Source: Oleiharenicola lentus
GTDB taxonomy: Bacteria > Verrucomicrobiota > Verrucomicrobiia > Opitutales > Opitutaceae
Assembly: GCF_004118375.1 (NCBI RefSeq)
Contig: NZ_SDHX01000001.1
Span: forward strand, 1,801,693 to 1,865,692
Direction: 5' to 3'
Length of the DNA stretch: 64,000 bases
Shown here piece by piece: positions 44,403-53,321 of this stretch. The notes beneath the pieces were generated by a model. That model saw only the letters and a program-made list of their open reading frames with translations, made no database searches and had not been told where the DNA came from. Position 1 is the first letter of the stretch. Each line of letters starts with the position of its first letter. Made by a program: the position numbers and the translations under genes.

Positions 44403-44851
44403 GGCCCACGGAACACACGGAATACACGGAAAGACCTGACCATGAAAAAGCTGATCAACGAAAAGGAGACCTACAGGATTCTAGGAGCCTGCTTTGAAGT
44501 CTATAAGGAGAAGGGATGCGGCTTCCTGGAGGCGGTATATCAGGAATGCCTCGAACATGAATTTGATCTTCAGCAACTGCCGGCCAAGAGCCAGGTGACT
44601 CTGCCGCTGACCTACAAAGGGCGAAAATTAAAGAAGACTTACGAAGCAGATTTCATCTGTTTCGACCGGGTCTTGCTGGAGATCAAGGCGGTCTCAAAGC
44701 TGACCGACGAGCACCGTGCGCAGCTCCAAAATTATCTGCATGCCACAGGTCTCGGAGTCGGGTTGCTGGTGAATTTCGGGCACTACCCCAAAGTGGAACA
44801 TGAACGCTATGTGCTCTAACTTTTCCGTGTATTCCGTGTGTTCCGTGGGCC
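44403..44851. repeat. Cassette with perfect 30-bp inverted repeats around a GxxExxY gene
   Basis: Left arm 44403-44432 and right arm 44822-44851 are exact reverse complements. Each begins GGCCCACGGAACA (or its complement) and is built of the 9-mers CACGGAACA, CACGGAATA and CACGGAAAG. The gene inside starts 9 bp after the left arm and stops 2 bp before the right. The unit lies precisely between the ATPase stop and the permease start. Confidence 0.9.
44442..44819 (+). CDS. GxxExxY protein (PD-(D/E)XK-like)
   Basis: 125 residues. G-F-L-E-A-V-Y-Q-E-C-L matches the G-x-x-E-x-x-Y hallmark. Y-E-A-D-F-I-C-F-D-R-V-L-L-E-I-K-A-V (about 68-85) gives the Asp...Glu-x-Lys signature of PD-(D/E)XK nuclease folds, and L-Q-N-Y-L-H-A-T follows. 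Nuclease-like catalysis is plausible; the biological role of the family is unknown. It is the only gene in a cassette bounded by perfect inverted repeats inside the ybbA-ybbP pair, which suggests it is a passenger or the driver of a mobile unit. Confidence 0.9.
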   Translation: MKKLINEKETYRILGACFEVYKEKGCGFLEAVYQECLEHEFDLQQLPAKSQVTLPLTYKGRKLKKTYEADFICFDRVLLEIKAVSKLTDEHRAQLQNYLHATGLGVGLLVNFGHYPKVEHERYVL

Positions 44852-44861
44852 ATCCCCTCTC

Positions 44862-47387
44862 ATGAACTTCATCCTCAAGATGGCCTGGCGCGACACGCGC
44901 GCTTCGCGGCGGCGGTTGCTGCTGTTTTCGCTGGCGATCGTGCTCGGGGTGGCGGCGCTCGTCGCGGTCGGCTCGGTGCGCGACAATCTCCGGCTCGCGA
45001 TTGAGCAGCAGACCAAGTCGCTGCTCGGCGCCGACCTCACCGTCAATTCCCGCACGGAGTTTCCGGAGGACGCGGCGAAGCATTTTGCCACGCTGGGGGA
45101 GGACCGGGCGCGGGAAATTTCCTTCAATTCCATGCTGATCGTGCCGCGCGAGGGCGGGCCGACGCGCCTCGTGCAGGTGCGCGCTATTGAGGGGGAGTTT
45201 CCCTTCTACGGTGACTTTGACACCGAACCGGCCGGCGCCCGTGCGTCGCTGCGCGACGGCATGAACGCCGTGCTTGAGGAAAGCCTGATGGTCCAGTTTG
45301 GCCTGAAGGCCGGCGACTCCGTGCGTCTGGGTACCGCAATCTTCACGGTGGCCGGCGGCCTGCGGGCGATCCCGGGCGAGGCGGCGGCGGTCACGCAGAT
45401 GGCCCCGCGGGTTTTTGTGCCCTTGGCCACGGTTGGGGGCACCGGACTGCTCAAGCAGGGCAGCCTTTCGCGGCACCGCCTGTATTTCAAATTTCCGGAG
45501 AAATTCGATGTGCAGGCCCTGGAGCGGGACCTGCGTGAACGCTTCCGGGAGCACCGCTTCGGCTACGACACCGTCGAGGAGCGGAAGCGCGAACTGGGGC
45601 AGTCCATCCAGAACGTGAACGCCTTCCTGAGCCTGGTCGGCTTTGCCTCGCTGTTCCTTGGCGCCATTGGCGTGGCCAGTGCGATCCACGCCCACATCCG
45701 GCAAAAGATTCCCACCGTGGCCATGCTGCGCTGCCTGGGGGCCACGGCGCGCACCGCCCTGGCCATCTACCTTGTGCAGGGCCTGAGCCTCGGCCTCATT
45801 GGCGCCACCCTGGGCGCACTGCTCGGACTCGGCGTGCAGATGGCGCTGCCGATGCTGGTCAATGAGTTTCTCCCGTTCACCTTTGAGCTGGCGGTATCGT
45901 GGGGCGCCCTGTTCCGCGGGCTCGGTGCCGGTGTGGTCGTGAGCGTGCTCTTTGCCTTGCTGCCCTTGCTGGAAGTGCGGCGCGTGTCCCCGTTGCTGAC
46001 GCTCCGTTCGGCCTATGTGGCCGCACCGGGCCGGGATCTGTGGCAACTGGGCCTGCTGGTGGTGATCGGCTGCCTGGTGTTCGGTTTCGCCTGGTGGCAG
46101 ACGGGACGCCTGCAATGGGGTCTGGGGTTTTCGGGCGCGCTGCTCGTGAGTTTCGGCGTCCTCGCCGGGCTGGCCCGGGTCGTGTCGTGGCTGGCCCGCC
46201 GGTTCACCCCCCGCGGCCTGCCCTACGCGTGGCGCCAGGGCGTGGCCAATCTCCACCGGCCCAACAACCGCACGCTGCTCCTGCTGGTGTCACTCGGCCT
46301 CGGGACGTTCCTCATGATGACGCTCTACCTGTCGCGCGACACGCTGATTGGTCAACTGCGCGTGGTGGGCGGGGGCGACCGGCCCAACCTGATGCTGTTC
46401 GACATCCAGGACGATCAGGTCGAGCCGTTGAAGAAGCTCCTCGCCGACAACGGCGCGCCCGTGCGCCAGCATGCCCCGATCATCACGATGCGCATTGCTT
46501 CGGTCAAAGGCCGCGCCACCGGCGATATTCTGAAGGAGAAGGATTCCCGCGTGCCGGCGTGGACGCTGCGCCGCGAGTATCGCTCGACCTATCGCCGTGC
46601 GCTCACCGACAGCGAAAAGGTTACGGCGGGCACCTTCACCGGCCGGGTGACAGACGAGCCGGAAGTCGTGCCCGTCTCGATGGACGAGAACCTCGCGCGC
46701 GACCTGCAGGTCGCGCTCGGTGATGAAATCGTGTTCGACGTGCAGGGCGTGCCGGTGAAGGCAAAGGTGGACAGCCTGCGGCAGGTGGACTGGCGCCGGA
46801 TGCAGGCGAACTTTTTCCTCGTGTTCCCCGAGGGCGCGCTGGAGGCCGCACCGAAGTTTCACATCATGGCGCTGCGCGTGGCCGATGCGACGCAGTCCGC
46901 CCGCGTGCAGCAGGCGGTGGTGCGCGATCATCCCAACGTCTCGGCCATCGATCTCGCGCTCATCATCCGGACGATCGACGGGGTTTATACGAAGGCCTCG
47001 TTTGTGGTGGAGTTCCTCGCCCTGTTCACGGTGATCACCGGCGGCATCGTGCTGGCGGGGGCCGTGCTCATCGGCCGCTCACAACGCGTGCGCGAGAGCG
47101 TGCTGTTGCGCACGCTGGGCGCCACCAAGGCGCAGGTGAACCGCATCATGTTCGCGGAGTATCTCGCGTTGGGCACGCTCGCCGCCGCCGTCGGCGCGGT
47201 GCTGGCCGTCGGCGCCAACTGGGCGCTGGCCTGGCAGGTTTTCCAAGTCAAATGGACCGCGCCGTCGGCGGGGGTGCTGCTCGGTGGCTGGGCGGTCGTG
47301 AGTGCGCTGACCGTCTTGACCGGCTGGATCTCCAACCGCGGCATCTGCGACCACCCGCCGCTGGCGGTGCTGCGGGAGGAAACGTAA
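44862..47387 (+). CDS. Large FtsX-type ABC permease (YbbP-like)
   Basis: About 841 residues with ten predicted helices in the duplicated FtsX layout of YbbP: one N-terminal helix, a periplasmic domain (about 40-255), a block of helices, a second periplasmic domain (about 490-700) and three C-terminal helices. It partners the ATPase at 43681. The eight residues between an upstream ATG (44838) and the chosen ATG (44862) are encoded by the cassette arm and are probably not native. Confidence 0.88.
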   Translation: MNFILKMAWRDTRASRRRLLLFSLAIVLGVAALVAVGSVRDNLRLAIEQQTKSLLGADLTVNSRTEFPEDAAKHFATLGEDRAREISFNSMLIVPREGGPTRLVQVRAIEGEFPFYGDFDTEPAGARASLRDGMNAVLEESLMVQFGLKAGDSVRLGTAIFTVAGGLRAIPGEAAAVTQMAPRVFVPLATVGGTGLLKQGSLSRHRLYFKFPEKFDVQALERDLRERFREHRFGYDTVEERKRELGQSIQNVNAFLSLVGFASLFLGAIGVASAIHAHIRQKIPTVAMLRCLGATARTALAIYLVQGLSLGLIGATLGALLGLGVQMALPMLVNEFLPFTFELAVSWGALFRGLGAGVVVSVLFALLPLLEVRRVSPLLTLRSAYVAAPGRDLWQLGLLVVIGCLVFGFAWWQTGRLQWGLGFSGALLVSFGVLAGLARVVSWLARRFTPRGLPYAWRQGVANLHRPNNRTLLLLVSLGLGTFLMMTLYLSRDTLIGQLRVVGGGDRPNLMLFDIQDDQVEPLKKLLADNGAPVRQHAPIITMRIASVKGRATGDILKEKDSRVPAWTLRREYRSTYRRALTDSEKVTAGTFTGRVTDEPEVVPVSMDENLARDLQVALGDEIVFDVQGVPVKAKVDSLRQVDWRRMQANFFLVFPEGALEAAPKFHIMALRVADATQSARVQQAVVRDHPNVSAIDLALIIRTIDGVYTKASFVVEFLALFTVITGGIVLAGAVLIGRSQRVRESVLLRTLGATKAQVNRIMFAEYLALGTLAAAVGAVLAVGANWALAWQVFQVKWTAPSAGVLLGGWAVVSALTVLTGWISNRGICDHPPLAVLREET

Positions 47388-47393
47388 CCCGGC

Positions 47394-47514
47394 CGGCGGC
47401 CGGGAAGTAACAAGGATCAGGATCTCAAGTATCAGGAAAGAATCTGCAGAACCCCGTGGGTTGGTCTCTTGTTACTTGGAAACTTGTTACTTGATACTTG
47501 GCCGGAGGCCGCCG
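47394..47514. repeat. Gene-less inverted-repeat unit after ybbP
   Basis: Outer arms CGGCGGCC/GGCCGCCG (exact) enclose AAGTAACAAG and CAAGTATCAGG-type units facing TTGTTACTTG and TTGATACTTGG units, with a central loop of only about 30 bp. It has the same design as the gene-bearing cassettes but no gene, between the ybbP stop and the FKBP gene. Confidence 0.6.
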
Positions 47515-47529
47515 TCACTTGGCCTGCCC

Positions 47530-47982
47530 ATGTCCGCTCTCCACCTGACCTTCCACTACACTTTGCGCAACCGCGAGGGGCGCGTGCTGGACACCTCGCG
47601 CGGGGGCGAGCCGCTCAATTGCGTGCAGGGGGCCGGACAGATTATCGAGGGCCTGGAGGCTGAACTGGTGACCATGCAGGCGGGCGAGAAACGCAGCGTG
47701 ATTGTGCCGCCGGAGCGGGGTTACGGCCTGCGCGAAGAGGCCATGATCCAGAAGGTTCCGCGGGCGCGACTGCCGGTGGACGACGTGAGAGTGGGGGACC
47801 AGTTCCAGACCGGGCCCGACCGGCAAGACCCGGTGGTAACCATTGTGGCCGTCGAGGGCGACCAGGTGCTGCTCGACGCGAATCACCCGCTGGCCGGCCA
47901 GGATTTGCATTTTGAGGTGGAGTTGGTCGCCCGGCGCGCGGCGACGCCTGCGGAGTTGCAAGCCGTCGGTCTGCCGGCGTAG
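47530..47982 (+). CDS. SlyD/FKBP-type peptidyl-prolyl isomerase
   Basis: About 150 residues. It has the SlyD-like split FKBP domain, with G-A-G-Q-I-I-E-G-L-E near 38-47, R-G-Y-G-L-R, the inserted-flap region, and D-A-N-H-P-L-A-G-Q-D-L-H-F near 117-129. It catalyses prolyl isomerisation and chaperones folding. There is no His-rich metal tail. The ATG at 47530 is used because upstream in-frame sequence is repeat DNA. Confidence 0.9.
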   Translation: MSALHLTFHYTLRNREGRVLDTSRGGEPLNCVQGAGQIIEGLEAELVTMQAGEKRSVIVPPERGYGLREEAMIQKVPRARLPVDDVRVGDQFQTGPDRQDPVVTIVAVEGDQVLLDANHPLAGQDLHFEVELVARRAATPAELQAVGLPA

Positions 47983-48000
47983 TTTCCCGGCCCCTAACCC

Positions 48001-48735
48001 ATGAAAGTTCTCGGCATCGACATCGGTGGCTCGGCCTTCAAAGGCGCGCCTGTGGACCTCAAGACCGGCCGCCTGTTGGCCGAGCGTCATCGCGTGGAAA
48101 TAAAATCGCCGTGTTCGATCAAAGAGGGCGTGGCCGCGGCGCGCGAGATCGCGCGGCATTTCAAATGGAAGGGACCGGTCGGCATTGGTTTTCCCGGCAT
48201 TATCGAAGCCGGTCGCATCGGCGAGGTCGGCAACCTCGGTGACGTATGGGTCGGCCAGAACGGCGCCGCGCTTTTTCGCCGGGCAACCGGTTGCCCCGTG
48301 CGCCTGCTCAACGACGCCGATGCCGCCGGTCTGGCCGAGATGCAATTCGGCCGGGGCCGGGGCAAGACTGGCACGGTCATTCTGCTCACGTTTGGCACCG
48401 GCATCGGCTCGGCGCTTTTCCGCGACAGTCGCCTGCTGCCCAATGCGGAGCTCGGCCACATTCCGTGGCGGGGCAAACCCTTCGAACGCTACGCCGCCGC
48501 CTCGGTGCGCAAGCGCGCCCGCCTCGATTGGCCCGAATGGGCCGCCCGCGTGAACGTCTATCTGGCCGTGGTTGAGCGCCTGTTCGCCCCCAAGCTGCTC
48601 ATCCTCGGTGGCGGCGTGAGCAAGAAGGCGGACAAGTTCCTGCCCTACATCAAGGCGCAGGCCAAGGTGGTGCCGGCCCGCCTGCACAACGACGCCGGCA
48701 TCGTCGGGGCCGCGCTCGCCTGGGCGCGCCCCTAA
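48001..48735 (+). CDS. ppgK: ROK-family polyphosphate glucokinase
   Basis: 244 residues with the ROK phosphate site G-I-D-I-G-G-S near 5-11, N-D-A-D-A-A-G-L-A-E near 102 and G-T-G-I-G-S near 131. Short length and the lack of the zinc-binding Cys cluster match polyphosphate/ATP-dependent glucokinases rather than repressors. It lies 18 bp after the isomerase gene. Confidence 0.85.
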   Translation: MKVLGIDIGGSAFKGAPVDLKTGRLLAERHRVEIKSPCSIKEGVAAAREIARHFKWKGPVGIGFPGIIEAGRIGEVGNLGDVWVGQNGAALFRRATGCPVRLLNDADAAGLAEMQFGRGRGKTGTVILLTFGTGIGSALFRDSRLLPNAELGHIPWRGKPFERYAAASVRKRARLDWPEWAARVNVYLAVVERLFAPKLLILGGGVSKKADKFLPYIKAQAKVVPARLHNDAGIVGAALAWARP

Positions 48736-49072
48736 GGCGATTGCCGGCTGGCCGCCATCCATCCGGCCGGGGCTCCGCTCATCAAAACCGGGTGCAACTT
48801 TCCCGGGATTCGCGTGTGATACGCCCATGCACGACACCAACCGCCGTCCCGCGCGCCCTGTCCACCCGGTGCTGCGGCCGACCGCGAAAAACAGCTCTTT
48901 CACCGCTCAGCGGTTCCCAGCCGTTTCGGCCCGGTCATTCTCGCGCCTGTTCGTAGTTATCTGTTGTGTGACAGGGGAGCCCCTCGGGGCTCCCCTGTGT
49001 GTTTCGGCCCGGGAGTAATCGCTGGCCAAGTCCGTCCCTTTTCACCCAATCTATCCGACCCAACTGATTCCC
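48736..49072. other. 337-bp intergenic region without a convincing gene
   Basis: Open frames here (for example 48827-49018) have no recognisable features and run through the hairpin at 48971. It probably contains the 3' end of the kinase transcript and the promoter for the MacA-like gene; no promoter could be fixed. Confidence 0.5.
48971..48998 (+). terminator. 13-bp perfect hairpin, terminator-like
   Basis: ACAGGGGAGCCCC, a TC loop, then its exact complement, followed by GTGTTT. It is very stable but has a weak U tract. It lies 236 bp after the kinase and 75 bp before the exporter operon. Confidence 0.6.
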
Positions 49073-50446
49073 ATGTCCGCCCCTGCGAACCAATTCACCG
49101 CCCCGGCCTCCGCCGCGCCCAAGAAGAAATCACGCCGCACCCTCTGGCTGATCATCGCCATCGTGGTGGTGGCAGTCGTGGCCGGCGCCGCCGCCGTTGC
49201 GAACAAGCGCAAGGACAAGTCCATCGTCGTCACGACGGACAAGGCTGTCGTCAAGAGCATCACCCAGACGGTCAACGCCACCGGCAAGGTCCAGCCCGAG
49301 ACCGAGGTGAAAATCGCCCCCGAGGTCGCCGGTGAGATCATCGAGATGCCCTTCCGCGAGGGCGCCAAGATCAGCAAGGGCGACCTGCTCGTCAGCATCC
49401 GCGCCGACAACTACCGCTTCCAGGTCGAACAGCAGGAGGCCGGGCTTGTCGCCGCCAAGGCCTCGAGCCTCTCCACCAAGGTCAACCTCCTGAAGGCCGA
49501 GGAGGACTTCAAGCGCGACCAGGACCTTTACCAGAAGCAGCTTATTTCCGACTCCGCCCTTACCGCCAGCAAGACCGCCTTCGAGAGCGCCAAGGCGAAC
49601 TACGATAGCGCGCTGGCCAACATCGCCCGCACCGAGGGCCTCCTCAACCAGATGCGCGACCAGCTCGCCAAGGCGATCATCTACTCGCCGATCGACGGCA
49701 CCGTCACCGCCCGCACCAGCGAGGTCGGCGAGCGTGTCGCCGGCACCGGCCAATACGGCGGCGCCGAGATCATGCGCATCGCGAATCTCGCCAACATGGA
49801 GGTCCGCGTGAACGTGAACGAAAACGACGTCATCAACGTCAAGATCGGCGACAAGGCCCGCATCGCGGTGGACGCCTACCCGAACCGCCGCTTCAACGGC
49901 CAGGTTTGGGAAATCGCCTCCTCCGCCCGCACCCTCGGCCAGAACACCCAGGAAGAGGTGACCAACTTTATCGTGCGGATCCGCATCCTCGACAACGACG
50001 CCACCCTCCGCCCCGGCATGAGCGCCAATGCTGACATCGAGACCAAGTCCGTGACCGATGTCGTGGCCGTGCCCATCCAGTCGGTTACCGTTCGTTCCAA
50101 GGAGGGCGCCAAGACCATCGACGACCTCGCCAAGGAGCGTGACAAGAAGGCCAAGGAGACTCAGGGCGAAGGTGCGCAGGCCGCGGTCAACCAGAAGCAG
50201 CAGAGAGATGCCGAGCGCGCCGACCGCGAGGCCCTGCAGCGCGTCGTGTTCCTGCGCGACGGTGACAAGGTCAAGATGGTCAACGTCGAGACCGGCATCG
50301 CCGACACCACCCACATGGAGATTAAGTCGGGCCTGAAGAAGGACGACGAAATCGTCACGGGCCCCTTCAGCGTCGTCACCCGCACGCTCAAAGACGGCGA
50401 CAAGGTCCGCCTCGAGGCACCCAAGAAGCCCGCTGAGAAAAAATAA
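49073..50446 (+). CDS. macA: MacA-type periplasmic adaptor protein
   Basis: 457 residues with an N-terminal anchor (about 21-41) and a lipoyl half-motif ([11 protein letters not shown]). A long coiled coil (about 120-195) is followed by the second lipoyl half ([10 protein letters not shown]) and beta-barrel domains. A charged insertion (about 345-385, rich in Lys/Glu/Gln/Arg) is unusual. It heads an operon with a MacB-class ATPase and two permeases. A GC-rich hairpin (about 50456-50477) separates it from the ATPase gene. Confidence 0.88.
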   Translation: MSAPANQFTAPASAAPKKKSRRTLWLIIAIVVVAVVAGAAAVANKRKDKSIVVTTDKAVVKSITQTVNATGKVQPETEVKIAPEVAGEIIEMPFREGAKISKGDLLVSIRADNYRFQVEQQEAGLVAAKASSLSTKVNLLKAEEDFKRDQDLYQKQLISDSALTASKTAFESAKANYDSALANIARTEGLLNQMRDQLAKAIIYSPIDGTVTARTSEVGERVAGTGQYGGAEIMRIANLANMEVRVNVNENDVINVKIGDKARIAVDAYPNRRFNGQVWEIASSARTLGQNTQEEVTNFIVRIRILDNDATLRPGMSANADIETKSVTDVVAVPIQSVTVRSKEGAKTIDDLAKERDKKAKETQGEGAQAAVNQKQQRDAERADREALQRVVFLRDGDKVKMVNVETGIADTTHMEIKSGLKKDDEIVTGPFSVVTRTLKDGDKVRLEAPKKPAEKK

Positions 50447-50490
50447 ATGCTGAAGGGCGGGATCGCCGAACCCCGCCGCTTACGCCCACC

Positions 50491-51225
50491 ATGACACCTT
50501 CCCCCGCACCCGCCTTTGAGCGCGTCACGCGCCCTCCGGGCAAACTCGTCATCAAGATTGATGGCGTGACGAAGCTCTACCAGATGGGCGACGAGACCAT
50601 CCGCGCCCTGCGCGGCGTCGCGCTCGAGATCCGGCGCAACGAGTATCTCGCCATCATGGGGCCCTCGGGCTCCGGCAAGTCCACCCTGATGAACATGCTG
50701 GGCTGCCTCGATACGCCCACCGCCGGCCACTACGACTTCAACGGCAAGAACGTGGCGCACATGTCCGACGACGAGCTGGCCGACATCCGCAACCGCGAGA
50801 TCGGGTTCGTCTTCCAGACCTTCAACCTGCTGCCGCGCTCCAACGCCCTGCACAACGTTGAGCTGCCCCTCATTTACGCCGGTGTTTCCCGTCACGAGCG
50901 CATCGAGCGAGCGAAGCAGGCGCTGCAGCACGTCGGCCTGGGCGACCGCATGCATCACCGGCCCAACGAACTTTCCGGCGGCCAGCGCCAGCGTGTGGCC
51001 ATCGCCCGCGCCCTCGTCACCCGCCCGTCCATCATCCTCGCCGACGAGCCCACCGGCAACCTCGACTCCCGCACCGGCGTCGAAATCATGGCGCTCTTCG
51101 AGCAGCTCTACGAGCAGGGCAACACGATCATCGTCGTCACCCACGAAGAGGACATCGCCCGCCACGCCCGCCGTATCGTGCGACTGCGCGACGGCTTGAT
51201 CGAATCCGACGCGCCGGCGTCCTGA
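50491..51225 (+). CDS. MacB-class ABC transporter ATPase
   Basis: 244 residues with Walker [11 protein letters not shown]-loop F-Q-T-F-N-L-L, signature L-S-G-G-Q-R-Q-R-V, Walker [13 protein letters not shown] and T-H-E-E. In MacB proper the ATPase is fused to the permease; here ATPase and permeases are separate genes. It should energise the permeases at 51637 and 53321 with the adaptor at 49073. Confidence 0.92.
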   Translation: MTPSPAPAFERVTRPPGKLVIKIDGVTKLYQMGDETIRALRGVALEIRRNEYLAIMGPSGSGKSTLMNMLGCLDTPTAGHYDFNGKNVAHMSDDELADIRNREIGFVFQTFNLLPRSNALHNVELPLIYAGVSRHERIERAKQALQHVGLGDRMHHRPNELSGGQRQRVAIARALVTRPSIILADEPTGNLDSRTGVEIMALFEQLYEQGNTIIVVTHEEDIARHARRIVRLRDGLIESDAPAS

Positions 51226-51228
51226 GTT

Positions 51229-51638
51229 TTTTAATTTTTGAATTTTGGTTTTTGATTCTATGACCGAAACCGAGCTCAAAGCCCGAACGAAGCTTTTTGC
51301 CCGCCGGGTGTTGCACCTGGTCGAGGCCTTGCCGCGCAGCCGTTCGGCTGCAGTGGTGGCGAATCAGCTGGGCCGTTCCGGCACGTCGGTCGGCGCCAAT
51401 TATCGTTCGGCGTGCCGCGCCCGCTCGACGGCTGACTTCATTTCCAAGCTAGGCATCGTTGAGGAGGAAGCAGACGAGAGCGCGTTCTGGATGGAGCTGA
51501 TCATCGAGGAGGAGATGTTGCCCGGGAAGAAGGTTCAGCCGCTTTGGGACGAGGCCAATGCTATCACCGCCATGATGGTGAGTTCGCGCAAGACGCTCGG
51601 CCGGAGAAATCAAAAGGCAAAAATCCAAAGCCAAAAAT
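51229..51638. repeat. Inverted-repeat cassette with a four-helix-bundle gene (exporter 3, first)
   Basis: The left arm (51229-51258) is an array of TTTTTGAA/TTTTGG/TTTTTGATT steps starting 3 bp after the ATPase stop. The right arm (51606-51638) is its imperfect inverse (AATCAAAAGGCAAAAATCC type) and encodes the last residues of the gene. It fills the whole space between ATPase and permease. Confidence 0.8.
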
Positions 51639-51640
51639 GA
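51260..51640 (+). CDS. S23-type four-helix-bundle protein, paralogue 1
   Basis: 126 residues: M-T-E-T-E-L-K start, a helix ending in L-G-R-S-G-T-S-V-G-A-N-Y-R-S-A-C-R (about 42-58), then I-V-E-E-E-A-D-E-S-A-F-W. The last ten residues (N-Q-K-A-K-I-Q-S-Q-K) are read from the inverted-repeat arm. Its stop overlaps the permease start by 4 bp (ATGA). It is about two-thirds identical to the copy at 52932 and clearly related to, but distant from, that at 25910. Function is unknown. Confidence 0.88.
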   Translation: MTETELKARTKLFARRVLHLVEALPRSRSAAVVANQLGRSGTSVGANYRSACRARSTADFISKLGIVEEEADESAFWMELIIEEEMLPGKKVQPLWDEANAITAMMVSSRKTLGRRNQKAKIQSQK

Positions 51641-52884
51641 GAAGGCTGTTCTACGAACTCAGTGAGTCTATCCGCATCGCGGCAGCCCAGATCCGGGCCA
51701 ACAAGCTGCGCTCGGCCCTCACAGCGCTCGGGGTGATCATCGGCATCGTCGCGGTCACGCTCATGGGCACGGCGATCAAGGGCATTGATGCCGGCGTGGA
51801 CCGCAGCATGGCCGGCTTCGGTGATGATATTCTCTATGTTTCCAAGTGGCCGTGGTCGGGCGTCGAGGACTGGTGGAATTACCGCAACCGGAAGCCGATC
51901 CGGCACGACTATGCACCGCAGATCAATGCCTGGATCGCCGCCAACCCGAACAGCCCGCTGAAACTGGCCGTGCCCAACGGCGAGCGCTTCACCTCCATCA
52001 TTCGCGGCGAATACCGGGTGAATGGTATCTACACGCTCGGCACGACGTCCGACTACGCCCGCATCACGCGCTCGGACATGAAGGAAGGACGCTTTTTCAC
52101 CGACTTCGAGGGGCAAGCCGGGTCCAACGTCTGCGTGATCGGTTTCGATGTGGCCGACGCGCTCTTCCCCAACGAATCCCCGCTCGACAAGACCATCCGC
52201 ATTCGCGAGCAGAATTTCCGGGTGATTGGCGTGGTCGCCCGACAGGGCAGTTTTCTCGGCCTGTTCAGCTGGGATTCCATGGTGGCGATGCCCCTCACGA
52301 CCTTCCGCCGCTACTACCGGGTGGGCGAGGGCGGCGAGATCCGCGTGCAGGTGGACAACACCCGCATGGCCGAGGCCAAGGAGGAGCTGCAAGGCCTGAT
52401 GCGCCGTATTCGCGGCCTTGGGCCCGAGCAACGGGACGATTTCAGCATCAACGAGCAGGGCACCATCCGCCAGCAGCTCGACCCGATCAAGAATGGTATC
52501 GCCATGGCCGGCCTCTTTATCACCGGTCTGGCGCTCTTCGTCGGCGCGATCGGCATCATGAACATCACCTATGTGAGTGTGAAGGAGCGCACCAAGGAGA
52601 TCGGCACGCGCAAGGCCCTCGGAGCCCGCCGGCGCACCATCCTGCTCCAGTTTCTCATCGAAGCGGTGTCCATCTGTTTTGTCGGCGGTGTCGCCGGGCT
52701 GTCCTTGGCCGCCGCCCTGACCAGCGTGGTCAGCGTGGTGGCGCCTTCTTTCCCGCTCGTGTTCTCCACCGGCCTCGTGGTCACCGGTCTGACCGTCTCG
52801 GTGCTGACCGGCATCTTCAGCGGCTTCGCCCCGGCGTGGGCGGCCAGCAAACTCGATCCCGTGGTGGCCCTGCGCTACGAATAG
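51637..52884 (+). CDS. MacB-type ABC permease 1
   Basis: About 415 residues: an N-terminal helix (about 24-46), a periplasmic MacB-PCD domain (about 50-285) and three C-terminal helices with K-E-R-T-K-E-I-G-T-R-K-A-L-G-A. It probably forms a heterodimer with permease 2 at 53321. The start at 51637 overlaps the cassette gene stop. Upstream in-frame sequence to 51544 belongs to that gene's DNA. Confidence 0.9.
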   Translation: MRRLFYELSESIRIAAAQIRANKLRSALTALGVIIGIVAVTLMGTAIKGIDAGVDRSMAGFGDDILYVSKWPWSGVEDWWNYRNRKPIRHDYAPQINAWIAANPNSPLKLAVPNGERFTSIIRGEYRVNGIYTLGTTSDYARITRSDMKEGRFFTDFEGQAGSNVCVIGFDVADALFPNESPLDKTIRIREQNFRVIGVVARQGSFLGLFSWDSMVAMPLTTFRRYYRVGEGGEIRVQVDNTRMAEAKEELQGLMRRIRGLGPEQRDDFSINEQGTIRQQLDPIKNGIAMAGLFITGLALFVGAIGIMNITYVSVKERTKEIGTRKALGARRRTILLQFLIEAVSICFVGGVAGLSLAAALTSVVSVVAPSFPLVFSTGLVVTGLTVSVLTGIFSGFAPAWAASKLDPVVALRYE

Positions 52885-52893
52885 AGCTGAGCT

Positions 52894-53318
52894 GATTTTT
52901 GATTTTGGATTCTCGATTTTCGATTTCAACCATGACCGAAACTGAGCTCAAAACACGAACCAAGGCTTTCGCGCTGAGAGTGCTGAAGCTGATCGATTCG
53001 CTGCCGGACACCCGTTCGGGTCGGGTGTTGGCGGGCCAGCTGGGCCGCTCAGGCACTTCGGTAGGTGCGAATTACCGGTCGGCCTGTCGGTCGCGTTCCA
53101 CCGCGGAGATGATTTCCAAGCTATCGATCGTTGAAGAGGAGGCGGATGAGTCGGCGTTTTGGCTCGAGTTAATCGGCGACCATCGGCTGTTGGATCCGCA
53201 GAAAGTTGCCGCGCTCCATCAAGAAGCAGGGGAATTGACGGCTATCATGGTCGCGTCCCGACGCACGCTGGCGAAGCGGAGTCAGAAATCCAGAATTGAG
53301 AATCCAAAATCGAAAATC
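52894..53318. repeat. Inverted-repeat cassette with a four-helix-bundle gene (exporter 3, second)
   Basis: Left arm 52894-52927 and right arm 53285-53318, both 34 bp, match as inverted repeats at most positions. They are built of GATTTTTGATTTTGGATTC-like steps. The left starts 9 bp after the permease 1 stop and the right ends 2 bp before the permease 2 start. Confidence 0.85.
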
Positions 53319-53321
53319 TGA
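52932..53321 (+). CDS. S23-type four-helix-bundle protein, paralogue 2
   Basis: 129 residues. It has the same N-terminal M-T-E-T-E-L-K and central L-G-R-S-G-T-S-V-G-A-N-Y-R-S-A-C-R as paralogue 1. The C-terminal S-R-I-E-N-P-K-S-K-I is encoded by the right arm. The stop and next start share one base. It starts 4 bp after the left arm with no obvious Shine-Dalgarno, so translation may depend on the upstream gene. Confidence 0.88.
   Translation: MTETELKTRTKAFALRVLKLIDSLPDTRSGRVLAGQLGRSGTSVGANYRSACRSRSTAEMISKLSIVEEEADESAFWLELIGDHRLLDPQKVAALHQEAGELTAIMVASRRTLAKRSQKSRIENPKSKI

Noticed and set aside
48827-49018. Small gene between the kinase and the MacA-like gene
   Set aside because: There is no Shine-Dalgarno, the composition is unlike a protein family, and its 3' half is the translation of a terminator-like hairpin.
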